Assembly: GCA_019636015.1 (NCBI GenBank)
Contig: JAHBYJ010000001.1
Location: 2,232,066-2,296,065 of the forward strand
DNA length: 64,000 nucleotides
Source of the DNA: Parvibaculaceae bacterium
GTDB lineage: Bacteria; Pseudomonadota; Alphaproteobacteria; Parvibaculales; Parvibaculaceae
Direction of reading: 5' to 3'
Every line of letters starts with the position of its first letter. Positions within the stretch are counted from its first letter, which is position 1. Below, piece by piece: positions 44,227-52,639 of the stretch. Under the pieces are notes generated by a model. The model was not told the DNA's origin. It did not search any database and saw only the letters and a program-made list of their open reading frames with translations. The translations under genes and the position numbers were made by a program.

Positions 44227-45138
44227 ATGAACCTGCCTTCCAATATCGACGAAACCGTCGAACTCCTGACGCGCGGCAACTACGTTGCCGACCGCTCGCT
44301 TGCGACAGTCATCTTCCTCGCCCTGAAGATGGGCCGCCCGCTGCTGCTCGAGGGCGAGGCGGGCGTCGGCAAGACCGAGATCGCCAAGGTGCTGGCGGAT
44401 GCGCTCGGCCGCCGCCTCATCCGCCTCCAATGCTATGAAGGCCTCGACACCGGCGCCGCCGTCTATGAGTGGAACTACCAGGCGCAGATGATCGAGATCC
44501 GCCTGGCCGAAGCCGAAGGCGTCGAGGACCGCGCCGAACTCGGCAAGGATGTCTTCTCCGAACGCTTCCTGATCCGCCGCCCGATTCTGCAGGCGCTCGC
44601 ACCCGCTGTCGAAGGCCCTCCTGTGCTGCTGATCGACGAACTCGACCGCACCGACGAACCTTTCGAAGCCTATCTCCTCGAAGTCCTGTCGGATTTTCAG
44701 GTCAGCGTCCCCGAAATCGGCACCATCAAGGCCGAACATCCGCCCATCGTCATCGTGACCTCGAACCGCACCCGCGAAATCCACGACGCGCTGAAGCGCC
44801 GCTGTCTCTATCACTGGGTCGACTACCCCGATGCCACGCGCGAACTCGCAATCCTGAAGCTGAAGGCGCCGCGCGCCTCTGAAAATCTGTCGCGCGAAAT
44901 CGTTGCCTTCGTGCAGAAGCTCCGCAGCCTCGACCTCTACAAAAATCCCGGCATCGCCGAAACGATCGACTGGGCGGAAGCCCTGACCGCGCTCGATGCG
45001 GTCTCGCTCGACAGGCAGGTCGTGAACGACACGCTGGGTGCGCTTCTCAAGTACCAGGACGACATCGCCCGCGTCGCGGGCAGCGAAGCCGCACGCATCC
45101 TCGAGGAAATCCGCCTCGCCGTCCGGGCGGCGGAGTAA
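44227..45138 (+). CDS. coxD: MoxR-type AAA+ ATPase
   Basis: 303 aa. Walker A GEAGVGKTE (43-51), Walker B LLIDELDRTDE, sensor-1 region VIVTSNRTREI, and the MoxR-like QCYEGLDTGAAVYEWNYQAQ. CoxD-class ATPases act with the VWA protein CoxE in maturation of the Mo active site (CuSMo centre in form I). The partner VWA gene follows 9 nt downstream. Confidence 0.94.
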   Translation: MNLPSNIDETVELLTRGNYVADRSLATVIFLALKMGRPLLLEGEAGVGKTEIAKVLADALGRRLIRLQCYEGLDTGAAVYEWNYQAQMIEIRLAEAEGVEDRAELGKDVFSERFLIRRPILQALAPAVEGPPVLLIDELDRTDEPFEAYLLEVLSDFQVSVPEIGTIKAEHPPIVIVTSNRTREIHDALKRRCLYHWVDYPDATRELAILKLKAPRASENLSREIVAFVQKLRSLDLYKNPGIAETIDWAEALTALDAVSLDRQVVNDTLGALLKYQDDIARVAGSEAARILEEIRLAVRAAE

Positions 45139-45147
45139 GGGCGCGCC

Positions 45148-46329
45148 GTGGCGACGGGCCGCCTCGCCGAAAACATCGTCCATTTCGCGCGCATCCTGCG
45201 CCGCGCCGGGCTCCGCGTCGGGCCCCGTCAGGTGCTCGATGCGGTTGAGGCCGTCGAAACCGCGGGCATCGGCGCTCGCGAGGAGTTCTACTGGACGCTC
45301 CGCGCCACGCTCATCAAGCGCCACGAGGAACATGAAATCTTCAATCAGGCGTTCCACGTCTTCTGGCGCAATCCGAAGCTCCTCGACAAGATGATGTCGC
45401 TGATGCTGCCGGAAATCGAAACGCCGCCGGGCGCCGAAGAGGACGAAAAAAGCCGCCGCCTCGCCGAGGCCCTGTTCGGCGAAACCGCGCTCAGCAAACT
45501 CGAAGAGTCCGAAATCGAGATCGACCGCAGCGAAACCTTCTCCGGCGAGGAGGTCCTCCGCGAAAAGGACTTCGAGAAAATGTCGCTCGCCGAGTTCGCC
45601 GAGGCGAAGGCGGCCATCGCCCGGCTCCGGCTGCGGATGGACGAGCTCCGCACCCGCCGCACCCGGCCATCGGCAAACGGCCCTATGATCGACATGCGAG
45701 CAACGCTGCGCGCCACGCTCCGCTCCGGCGGCGTCATCCCGCTGAAGCGCCGCGCGCCGCGCCGCCGGCCGCCGCCGCTTGTGGTGCTGTGCGACATCTC
45801 GGGCTCCATGTCGGCCTATGCCCGGATGTTCCTCCATTTCCTTCATGCCCTGACCAATAACCGCGACCGTGTTCATGTCTTCCTCTTCGGCACCCGGCTC
45901 ACCCATGTCACCCGGGAGCTGAAGCATCGCGACGTGGACGAGGCGCTGGCCCGCGTCGCCGCCCGGGTCGAGGACTGGGACGGCGGCACCCGCATCGGCG
46001 AGACGCTGCGCCGCTTCAATGTGGACTGGGCCCGCCGCGTGCTCGGCCAGGGCGCGACCGTGCTTCTGGTGACGGACGGGCTCGACCGCGATGCCGGCGA
46101 AGGCGTCGCCCCGGAGATCGCCCGGCTTCACCGCAGCGCCCGCCGCCTCATCTGGCTGAACCCGCTGCTCCGCTATGCGCGCTTCGAGCCGAAGGCGCTC
46201 GGCGTGAAGGCCCTGCTGCCCCATGTGGACGAGTTCCGACCGGTCCACAACATCGCCTCGCTGGCCGCACTGGTCGAGGCGCTCTCCGATGCCCATATCG
46301 AGCGGAAACCGGAACGGAGGGCCGCATGA
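45148..46329 (+). CDS. coxE: VWA-domain protein, MoxR partner
   Basis: 393 aa from GTG 45148 (AAGGG upstream). N-terminal helical region (LAENIVHFARILRRAGLRVG), then a Glu/Arg-rich middle, then a VWA domain with MIDAS Asp216-x-Ser218-x-Ser220 in LCDISGSMSAYARMF and the late LLVTDGLDRD. CoxE-type proteins cooperate with the AAA+ CoxD in cofactor assembly. Its stop overlaps the following XdhC gene (ATGA). Confidence 0.93.
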   Translation: MATGRLAENIVHFARILRRAGLRVGPRQVLDAVEAVETAGIGAREEFYWTLRATLIKRHEEHEIFNQAFHVFWRNPKLLDKMMSLMLPEIETPPGAEEDEKSRRLAEALFGETALSKLEESEIEIDRSETFSGEEVLREKDFEKMSLAEFAEAKAAIARLRLRMDELRTRRTRPSANGPMIDMRATLRATLRSGGVIPLKRRAPRRRPPPLVVLCDISGSMSAYARMFLHFLHALTNNRDRVHVFLFGTRLTHVTRELKHRDVDEALARVAARVEDWDGGTRIGETLRRFNVDWARRVLGQGATVLLVTDGLDRDAGEGVAPEIARLHRSARRLIWLNPLLRYARFEPKALGVKALLPHVDEFRPVHNIASLAALVEALSDAHIERKPERRAA

Positions 46330-46649
46330 CGAGCCACGACAATGTGCTGGAGGAGGCTGCCCTCTGGCTCGGCCAAGGCCGCCGGGTGGCGCTCGCCACC
46401 GTCATCGAAACATGGGGCTCGGCCCCGCGCCCGGTCGGCAGCCAGCTCGCCATCCGCGACGATGCCACCTTTGTCGGGTCAGTCTCCGGCGGCTGCATCG
46501 AGGGCGATGTCGTCACCCGCGCGCTCGAAACCCTCGAAACCGGCAAGACGGAACTCCTCGAATATGGCGTCTCGGACGCCATGGCATGGCAGGTGGGCCT
46601 CGCCTGCGGGGGCCGCATCCGCGTCATGGTCGAGCCGGTGAAGGGTTGA
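46326..46649 (+). CDS. XdhC/CoxI-family protein, N-terminal-domain type
   Basis: 107 aa, GGAGGG upstream. This is the XdhC/CoxI domain alone: ALATVIETWGSAPRPVGSQLAIRD, FVGSVSGGCIEGDVVTRAL, and VGLACGGRIRVMVEP with the conserved Cys. XdhC-type chaperones hold sulfurated molybdenum cofactor for insertion into the apoenzyme. In many genomes this domain is fused to the Rossmann domain encoded by the next gene. Confidence 0.9.
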   Translation: MTSHDNVLEEAALWLGQGRRVALATVIETWGSAPRPVGSQLAIRDDATFVGSVSGGCIEGDVVTRALETLETGKTELLEYGVSDAMAWQVGLACGGRIRVMVEPVKG

Positions 46650-46650
46650 A

Positions 46651-47331
46651 ATGGACGCCGCGCTGCTCAACGAACTGGTCCGCGCCCGCGCCGAAAAGCG
46701 CGCCGTTGCGCTCGCCACAAGATTAACGGATGGAATCCAGAAACTGATTTATCTCTCTGATAAATCAGAAGAAAACTGGTTAATTAAAGCGATACATGAA
46801 GTCCTTTCGAGCGATAAGGGCGCGGTGGTTACCGCCCCTGACGGCGCCGAATGGTTCCTCAATCCGTTCAACCCGCCGCTCCGGCTGATCCTTGTCGGCG
46901 CGGTCCATATCGCCCAGCCGCTGGCAGAGATCGCGGCCCTGACAGGCTATGACGTGACCGTGGTGGACCCGCGCACCTCCTTCGCCTCGCCCGAGCGTTT
47001 CCCCGGCATGACGCTGGTGACCGACTGGCCGGACGAGGCCATGACCGCCCTCGCCCCCGACGCCCGCACCGCCATCGTCACCCTGACGCATGACCCGAAG
47101 CTCGACGACCCGGCCCTGCAGGCCGCGCTCCGGAGCCCCGCTTTCTATGTGGGCGCCCTCGGCTCGAAGAAGACCCATGCCGCCCGTGCCGCCCGGCTGA
47201 CCGAGGCGGGCTTCGCCGAATCCGACATCGCCCGCATTCACGGGCCGGTCGGCCTCGCCATCGGCGCGAAGAGCCCGGCCGAAATCGCCATTTCCATCAT
47301 GGCCGAGATAACGGAGACGCTCCGAACATGA
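46651..47331 (+). CDS. XdhC-family protein, Rossmann-domain type
   Basis: 226 aa, 1 nt after the previous gene. A short N-terminal segment is followed by the XdhC Rossmann domain: LRLILVGAVHIAQPLAEIAALTGYDVTVVDPRTSFAS, AIVTLTHDPKLDDPAL, YVGALGSKKTHAARAARL and IHGPVGLAIGAKSPAEIA. Together with the previous gene it makes up a complete XdhC in two pieces. Bases about 46721-46800 (residues 24-50) are much more AT-rich than the rest of the operon and contain a 10-bp inverted repeat. ATGA overlap with the next gene. Confidence 0.9.
   Translation: MDAALLNELVRARAEKRAVALATRLTDGIQKLIYLSDKSEENWLIKAIHEVLSSDKGAVVTAPDGAEWFLNPFNPPLRLILVGAVHIAQPLAEIAALTGYDVTVVDPRTSFASPERFPGMTLVTDWPDEAMTALAPDARTAIVTLTHDPKLDDPALQAALRSPAFYVGALGSKKTHAARAARLTEAGFAESDIARIHGPVGLAIGAKSPAEIAISIMAEITETLRT
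46744..46768. repeat. Inverted repeat inside an AT-rich patch of the XdhC gene
   Basis: CTGATTTATC, 5-nt spacer TCTCT, GATAAATCAG: a perfect 10-bp inverted repeat within the coding sequence, inside about 80 bases of markedly low GC. The reading frame passes through it without a stop. Function, if any, is unknown. Confidence 0.6.
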
Positions 47332-48938
47332 TCTTCGGCGAACTGACACCGGACGAGGCCGAAGGCGCGATCCTTGCCCATTCGCAAAAGGCGGGCGCCG
47401 AGACCTTCAAGAAGGGCCGTATCCTTTCCCGCGCCGACATTGCGGCGCTGAAGGAAGCGGGCGTCACCCATATCACCGCCGCCCGGCTGGGTCCCGACGA
47501 TGTACCCGAGGACGAAGCTGCAGCGGCGCTGGCGAGCGCGCTGGCCGGCAAGGCCATCCGGGCCGCCGCCGCCTTCACCGGCCGCGCCAACCTTCACGCC
47601 GAAGAACCGGGCGTCCTCGAGATCGACGCGGACCGGATCAACGCCATCAACGCGATCGGCGAGGCGCTGACCGTCGCCACGCTCCAGCCTTACGAGACCG
47701 TCGCTCCCCGCCAGATGCTCGCCACCGTGAAGGTGATCCCTTTCGCGGTCCCCCGCGCCGAACTCGACAAGGCGCTGGAGATCGCCCGCCTCGGCCCCGC
47801 CCCGATGGCCGTCCACCGCTTCGAGCCGCGCCGCGCGGGCCTCGTCGCAACGCTCCTCCCCGGCACGAAGGAAAGCGTGGTCGAAAAAGGCCGGGCCGTC
47901 CTAGAAACCCGGCTCGAAGCCATGGGCGGCAGCATCGCCCGCGAGATCCGAGTGTCCCACACCGCGCATGATGTGGCGGAGGCCATCCGCGCGCTGCTGA
48001 AGGATGGCCTCTCGCCCATCCTCGTTTTCGGCGCTTCGGCGACCGTCGACCGGCGCGACGTCGTGCCTTCCGGCATCGTGCTGGCGGGCGGCGATATCCT
48101 CCATTTCGGCATGCCGGTCGATCCCGGCAATCTGCTGCTTCTGGCGCGGCATGGCGAGACACCCGTCATCGGCCTGCCCGGCTGCGCCCGCTCGCCCAAG
48201 CTCAACGGTTTCGACTGGGTGCTGGCGCGGCTCTCCGCCGGGCTCGAAGTGACGCCGAAGAACATCATGTCTATGGGTCTTGGCGGGCTCCTGAAGGAAA
48301 TCCCGACCAGACCGCAGCCGCGCGAAGGCGGCGGCACCGCCGCGTCATCGCCCCGCATCGCCGCGCTCATCCTCGCCGCCGGCAAGTCGAGCCGAATGCA
48401 GGGCCCGAACAAGCTCCTGATGGACGTCGGCGGCAAGCCGATGGTCGCGCATATCGTGGACGCCGCGCTCGAGGGCAGCGCCCGCCCCGTTATCGTCGTC
48501 ACCGGCAATGCGGAGGCGGAAGTCCGCGCCGCGCTTTCGGGCCGCGATGTCACCTACGTCCACAACCCCGATTATGCCGAAGGCCTCTCGACCTCGCTTC
48601 GCGCAGGGCTCGGCGCGCTGCCGGAAGAAGCGAACGGCGCGCTTGTCTGCCTCGGCGACATGCCGGACATTCGCGCGGCCCATCTCGACCGGCTGATCGC
48701 CGCCTTCGACCCGGAGGAAGGCCGCACCATCTGCGTGCCGACCGTTGCCGGCAAACGCGGCAACCCCGTCCTCTGGGGCCGCGACTGGTTCTCTGCCATG
48801 ATGGATGTCAAAGGCGACACCGGCGCGAAACACCTGATCGGCGAAAACGCCGACGCCGTCTGCGAAGTGGCGATGCCCGACGACGCGGCACTCAACGACA
48901 TCGATACGCAGGCGGAGTTCGAAGCGCGGCGGACCTAA
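47328..48938 (+). CDS. MoeA-like molybdopterin-binding domain fused to MobA/MocA-type nucleotidyltransferase
   Basis: 536 aa. Residues 1 to about 335 resemble the molybdopterin-binding (MoeA/MogA-like) group: GRILSRADIAALKEAGVTHI, AEAIRALLKDGLSPILVFGASATVDRRDVVPSG, VIGLPGCARSPKLNGFD. From about 345 there is a MobA-like NTP transferase: ALILAAGKSSRMQGPNKLL, LVCLGDMPDI, GKRGNPVLWGR. It probably makes molybdopterin cytosine dinucleotide, the cofactor form used by CO dehydrogenase-type hydroxylases. Last gene of the cox run; its 3' end overlaps the convergent glucosidase gene by 4 nt. Confidence 0.88.
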   Translation: MIFGELTPDEAEGAILAHSQKAGAETFKKGRILSRADIAALKEAGVTHITAARLGPDDVPEDEAAAALASALAGKAIRAAAAFTGRANLHAEEPGVLEIDADRINAINAIGEALTVATLQPYETVAPRQMLATVKVIPFAVPRAELDKALEIARLGPAPMAVHRFEPRRAGLVATLLPGTKESVVEKGRAVLETRLEAMGGSIAREIRVSHTAHDVAEAIRALLKDGLSPILVFGASATVDRRDVVPSGIVLAGGDILHFGMPVDPGNLLLLARHGETPVIGLPGCARSPKLNGFDWVLARLSAGLEVTPKNIMSMGLGGLLKEIPTRPQPREGGGTAASSPRIAALILAAGKSSRMQGPNKLLMDVGGKPMVAHIVDAALEGSARPVIVVTGNAEAEVRAALSGRDVTYVHNPDYAEGLSTSLRAGLGALPEEANGALVCLGDMPDIRAAHLDRLIAAFDPEEGRTICVPTVAGKRGNPVLWGRDWFSAMMDVKGDTGAKHLIGENADAVCEVAMPDDAALNDIDTQAEFEARRT

Positions 48939-50542
48939 CCCTTCAACACCGCCCCACCCCTCGATCCAAGCACCAGTGTCTCGCCCTCCGGCTTCGCCTC
49001 GCCCACCGTGAAGAGCACCTCGCCCGCGCCCTTCGGCAGCGCATATGACGCCGCCTCCGTGCCGAGATTGAAAACGCAGAGGAGCTCCTCGCCCTCGCCC
49101 TCTCGCGTGAAGGCGAGGAGCTTGCCTTCCGCATCGAGAAACGAAATCTCGCCGAGCCGGAGCGCCGGATGCTCCTTGCGGAAGGCGACGGCCTTGCGCG
49201 CATGGGCGAGGACGGAACCTTCATCCGCCGCCTGAACATCGACCGCGCGGCTCTTGTGATAATCCGGGATCGGCAGCCAGGGCTTACCCGTCGTGAAGCC
49301 CGCGCCCGGCGCCTTCGCCTCCCAGGGTATCGGCGTGCGGCAGCCGTCACGTCCCTTCATCCAGGGGTAATAAAGATCGCCCACTGGATCGCGGATGTCG
49401 TCCCAGTCGAGATCGGCTTCCGGCAGGCCGAGTTCCTCGCCCTGATACATCAGCACATTGCCCTTGAGCGTAAGCAAGAGCGTCAGCGCCAGTTTCGCAA
49501 GCGCGTCGTCGCCCTGACCCCCGCCCCAGCGCGTGACGGGGCGCGGCACGTCATGGTTCGAGAAGGTCACGCAGGGAAAGAGGTCTTTCAGCGGCTTGAG
49601 CCGGTTTTCGTAATAGGCGCGGAAGACCGACGGCTCGAAGCTCCAGTCCTCAATGAAATCGAACGTATAGCCCGTATGCAGCCGCTCGAGCCCGCCCGCA
49701 TAAAGCCCGAACATTTCCGGCCGCTCGGAGAATTCGCCAAAGGCGAGCCGGTCGTCATATTCGTCCAGCACCTTGCGCACGCGCTTCATCGCCCATTCGT
49801 TCTCGGGCATGTTCGAATCATGGATGTGCTGCTGCAGCCGCGGCGCATGGGCCCAATCCATGAATTCGCGCTTCTCCATCGGCAGCGGCGGATTGTCGGT
49901 GAGCTTCGCATCATGCAGATAGGCATTCGCCACATCGAGGCGGAAACCGTCCACGCCGCGGTCGAGCCAGAAGCGCAGCACATTCATGCAGGCCTCCACC
50001 ACTTCCTCATTGTGGAAGTTGAGCTTCGGCTGGCTCTTCAGGAACTTGTGGTGGTAGTACTGCCGTCGGACGGGGTTCCACGCCCAGGCTTGCCCGCCGA
50101 ACGCCGACAGCCAGTTGTTCGGCACCGTCCCGTCTTCCTTCGCATCCGCCCAGACATACCAGTCCGCTTTCGGATTGTCGGCTGAAAGCTGGCTCTCCTG
50201 AAACCAGGGGTGCCGCTCCGATGTATGCGCCAGCACCTGATCCACGATCACCTTGATGCCGCGCCCGTGCGCCGCCTTCACCAGCCGGTCGAAATCCTCA
50301 AGCGTCCCCATCTCCGGCGCGACATTGCAATAGTCCGAGACGTCATAGCCGAAATCGCGATTGGGCGAGGGATAGAAGGGCGAAAGCCAGATCGCCTCCG
50401 CGCCGAGCGAGGCCACATGGTCGAGCTTCTCCTCGATGCCCTTGAGGTCGCCCACGCCGTCGCCATTCGTGTCGCGGAAACTGCGCGGGTAAATCTGATA
50501 GATGACCGCGCCCTTCCACCACTCCGTCTTCCCTGCCGTCAC
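48935..50542 (-). CDS. GH13 alpha-glucosidase (oligo-1,6-glucosidase/AglA type)
   Basis: 535 aa from a GTG at 50542 (GAGAGGAAG upstream). GH13 regions: DQVLAHTSERHPWF, GFRLDVANAYLHD with nucleophile Asp203, LAFGEFSE with acid/base Glu270, and FSNHDVPRPVTRW with Asp331. WWKGAVIYQIYPRSFRDTNGDGVGDLKGI is the classical N-terminus of the alpha-glucosidase subfamily. No signal peptide, so cytoplasmic hydrolysis of imported maltose, isomaltose or sucrose-like sugars. It stands alone without transporter genes. Confidence 0.94.
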   Translation of the reverse strand: MTAGKTEWWKGAVIYQIYPRSFRDTNGDGVGDLKGIEEKLDHVASLGAEAIWLSPFYPSPNRDFGYDVSDYCNVAPEMGTLEDFDRLVKAAHGRGIKVIVDQVLAHTSERHPWFQESQLSADNPKADWYVWADAKEDGTVPNNWLSAFGGQAWAWNPVRRQYYHHKFLKSQPKLNFHNEEVVEACMNVLRFWLDRGVDGFRLDVANAYLHDAKLTDNPPLPMEKREFMDWAHAPRLQQHIHDSNMPENEWAMKRVRKVLDEYDDRLAFGEFSERPEMFGLYAGGLERLHTGYTFDFIEDWSFEPSVFRAYYENRLKPLKDLFPCVTFSNHDVPRPVTRWGGGQGDDALAKLALTLLLTLKGNVLMYQGEELGLPEADLDWDDIRDPVGDLYYPWMKGRDGCRTPIPWEAKAPGAGFTTGKPWLPIPDYHKSRAVDVQAADEGSVLAHARKAVAFRKEHPALRLGEISFLDAEGKLLAFTREGEGEELLCVFNLGTEAASYALPKGAGEVLFTVGEAKPEGETLVLGSRGGAVLKG

Positions 50543-50648
50543 GATGCTTCCTCTCCTGCCGTCTCTTGACCTTGCCTCTTGCCGCCCACAGTCTCACGGG
50601 CGGACAAGAACTGACAATATTGTTTTCAAGCCTGTTCCGGGGGGGCCC

Positions 50649-51383
50649 ATGACGCGCAGCATCCTGATTACCGATATCGCCCATTTCGTCGGCGGGCCAT
50701 CCGCCCGCGCGCTGCTGGCCGAAGGCGCCGCCGTCTATGGCGTCGATGCGAGCTTCGCCGATGCCGCTGCCCGCGAAGCCTTCGAGGCGAAACTGCCCGG
50801 CGTGAAGGCGCTTGCCGCCCGCACGCCGGAGGAAGCGGTCGCAGACGTGATGGAGCGGCAAGGCCGCCTCGATGTTCTCATCAACAACGATGCCTGGCCG
50901 GCCGTGCGCGGGCCCGTGGACGAGGCGACCGACAAGGACATGCACGAAACCTTCGAGGCGCTCGTCTTCAAGTCCTTCGCCATGACGCGCGCCGCCGCGC
51001 CCCATCTGAAAAATCAGAAGGCGGGGAAGATCCTCTTCCTCTCCTCCGCCGCACCCTTGAACGGCATCCCGAATTACAGCCTCTATGCCGCCGCGCGCGG
51101 CGCCGCCAATGCACTGGCGCTGACGCTTGCGAAAGAACTCGCTCCCTTCAACATTCAGGTGAACGCGCTCGCCTTCAACTTCATCGAGAGCCCGGACTAC
51201 TTCCCGGCCTCGCTGCTCGAAAATCCGAAATCGCGCGAAAAGATTCTCGGCAATATTCCGCTCGGCCGCCTCGGCAAGCCGGAGGAAGCCGCCGCCATCG
51301 TCGCCTTCCTCGCCGGACCCAACTCGGATTTCATCACGGGTCAACTGATCCCCGTCGCCGGCGGCTGGGCGACGGCGCGCTAG
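50649..51383 (+). CDS. Halohydrin dehalogenase-type SDR (Ser-Tyr-Arg triad)
   Basis: 244 aa from ATG 50649. SDR fold but with the dinucleotide-binding TGxxxGxG replaced: residues 8-15 read T-D-I-A-H-F-V-G, matching the halohydrin dehalogenase fingerprint T-x4-F-x-G. The catalytic residues are Ser133, Tyr146 and Arg150 (SAAPL region and YAAARGA), matching S-x12-Y-x3-R, where normal SDRs have Lys. The spacing equals that I recall for HheC (Ser132, Tyr145, Arg149). Such enzymes interconvert vicinal haloalcohols and epoxides and open epoxides with azide, cyanide or nitrite, without NAD(P). The natural substrate is unknown. Its stop shares CTAG with the convergent sirtuin gene. Confidence 0.9.
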   Translation: MTRSILITDIAHFVGGPSARALLAEGAAVYGVDASFADAAAREAFEAKLPGVKALAARTPEEAVADVMERQGRLDVLINNDAWPAVRGPVDEATDKDMHETFEALVFKSFAMTRAAAPHLKNQKAGKILFLSSAAPLNGIPNYSLYAAARGAANALALTLAKELAPFNIQVNALAFNFIESPDYFPASLLENPKSREKILGNIPLGRLGKPEEAAAIVAFLAGPNSDFITGQLIPVAGGWATAR

Positions 51384-52120
51384 TTCAGCATCGCGACCGG
51401 CGCGAGCGTCGGCCCGATCTCGTCATGGATCACGAGATCGGCGATCTGGTCGAGTTCCGTCGGCTCGCGATTGAGGATGACGAGCATCGCACCGTTGCGC
51501 TTGGCAAGAATGGGAAAGCCCGCCGCCGGATAGACCTGCAGCGAAGAACCGATGGCGATGAAGAGATCGCAGCCAAGCGTTGCCTCATGTGCGCGGTTCA
51601 TTTCCTCCTCCGGCATCGCCTGGCCGAAGGAGATGGTCGCCGACTTCACGATGCCGCCGCAGCTCCGGCAATCCGGCGCCGCGCCGGACGCCTCGAATTT
51701 CTCGCGCACCCAGAAAAGCTCGTGCCGCTCGCCGCAATCGAGACATTTGGCATAGGTGCCATTGCCATGCAGCTCGATGATCTTCGCAGGCGGAATGCCC
51801 GATGCCTGGTGCAGATTGTCGATATTCTGCGTGATGACGTGGGAGGCCTTGCCCATGTCCACGAGCTTCGCAATCGCCATATGGCCCTTGTTGGGTTCTG
51901 CCTGCTTGATCGTCTTGTCGATCTCGAACTTCCGCCGCCACGCCTCGGCGCGGATCTCGGCGGAATTCACGAAATCCTGAAAGTCGATCGGGGCCATTTT
52001 CGTCCAGAGCCCGCCGGGACTGCGGAAATCGGGAATGCCGCTTTCTGTGCTCACCCCCGCCCCTGTGAAGATCACCACGCGATGCGCCTCTTCGATGGCC
52101 CGCTTAAGCTCGTTCGACAT
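51380..52120 (-). CDS. cobB: NAD-dependent protein deacylase (Sir2 family)
   Basis: 246 aa from ATG 52120. Sirtuin motifs: FTGAGVSTESGIPDFRSPGGLW (18-39), TQNIDNLHQ (97-105), catalytic His118 in ELHGN, four zinc cysteines (CLDCG and CRSCGG), and IAIGSSLQVYPAAG. Removes acetyl or longer acyl groups from lysines using NAD+. No Tyr/Arg pair diagnostic of desuccinylases is obvious where expected (AEAWRRKFE), so acyl preference is open. Divergent from gloA. Confidence 0.92.
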   Translation of the reverse strand: MSNELKRAIEEAHRVVIFTGAGVSTESGIPDFRSPGGLWTKMAPIDFQDFVNSAEIRAEAWRRKFEIDKTIKQAEPNKGHMAIAKLVDMGKASHVITQNIDNLHQASGIPPAKIIELHGNGTYAKCLDCGERHELFWVREKFEASGAAPDCRSCGGIVKSATISFGQAMPEEEMNRAHEATLGCDLFIAIGSSLQVYPAAGFPILAKRNGAMLVILNREPTELDQIADLVIHDEIGPTLAPVAMLN

Positions 52121-52196
52121 TTCCGTTCCGTTTCTTTGACCTTGCCGCCTGCTTGGTGAATCATGCGGCAAACGCCTCGCCGATCAAGGAGACCCG

Positions 52197-52616
52197 ATGA
52201 AGTACCTGCACACAATGGTGCGTGTGAGCGATCTTGATAAGTCGCTCGATTTCTACTGCAACAAGCTCGGCCTCGAAAACCTGGGCCGCTTCGATATCGA
52301 GGCGGGCCGCTTCAGCCTCGTCTTCCTCGCGGCGCCGGGCCAGAAGGAAGCGCAGGTGGAGCTCACCTGGAACTGGGACCCGGAAACCCTTGGAGAAGGC
52401 CGGAATTTCGGCCATCTCGCCTATCAGGTGGACGACATCTACGAGACCTGCGAGCGTCTGATGAAAGCCGGCGTGACGATCAACCGTCCGCCGCGCGACG
52501 GGCGCATGGCCTTCGTCCGCTCTCCCGACAATGTGTCGATCGAACTGCTGCAGGCGGGCACGCCGCTGCCGGCGAAGGAGCCCTGGGCCTCGATGCAAAA
52601 TACCGGACACTGGTAG
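52197..52616 (+). CDS. gloA: Lactoylglutathione lyase (glyoxalase I)
   Basis: 139 aa, AAGGAG upstream. VOC fold with metal ligands His5 (MKYLHTMVRV), Glu in QVELTWNWD, His in NFGHLAYQV and Glu in VSIELLQ. YCNKLGLENLGRFDIEAGRFSLVFLA is typical of the glyoxalase I family. Isomerises the methylglyoxal-glutathione hemithioacetal to S-lactoylglutathione. The length indicates the small Ni-type enzyme. Confidence 0.93.
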   Translation: MKYLHTMVRVSDLDKSLDFYCNKLGLENLGRFDIEAGRFSLVFLAAPGQKEAQVELTWNWDPETLGEGRNFGHLAYQVDDIYETCERLMKAGVTINRPPRDGRMAFVRSPDNVSIELLQAGTPLPAKEPWASMQNTGHW

Positions 52617-52639
52617 CCTTCCATGCTAGGGTATGTCGC

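Noticed and set aside
43273..46296. A very long open frame on the minus strand opposite coxM, coxD and coxE
   Set aside because: It is the antisense shadow of three well-identified genes in GC-rich DNA; its translation is compositionally odd (Arg/Ala/Glu/His-rich) and shows no domain.
46721..46800. Interpretation of the AT-rich XdhC patch as an inserted palindromic element
   Set aside because: XdhC homologues, as I remember them, have a segment of similar length at this point, so the protein is not clearly longer. Kept only as a composition anomaly.
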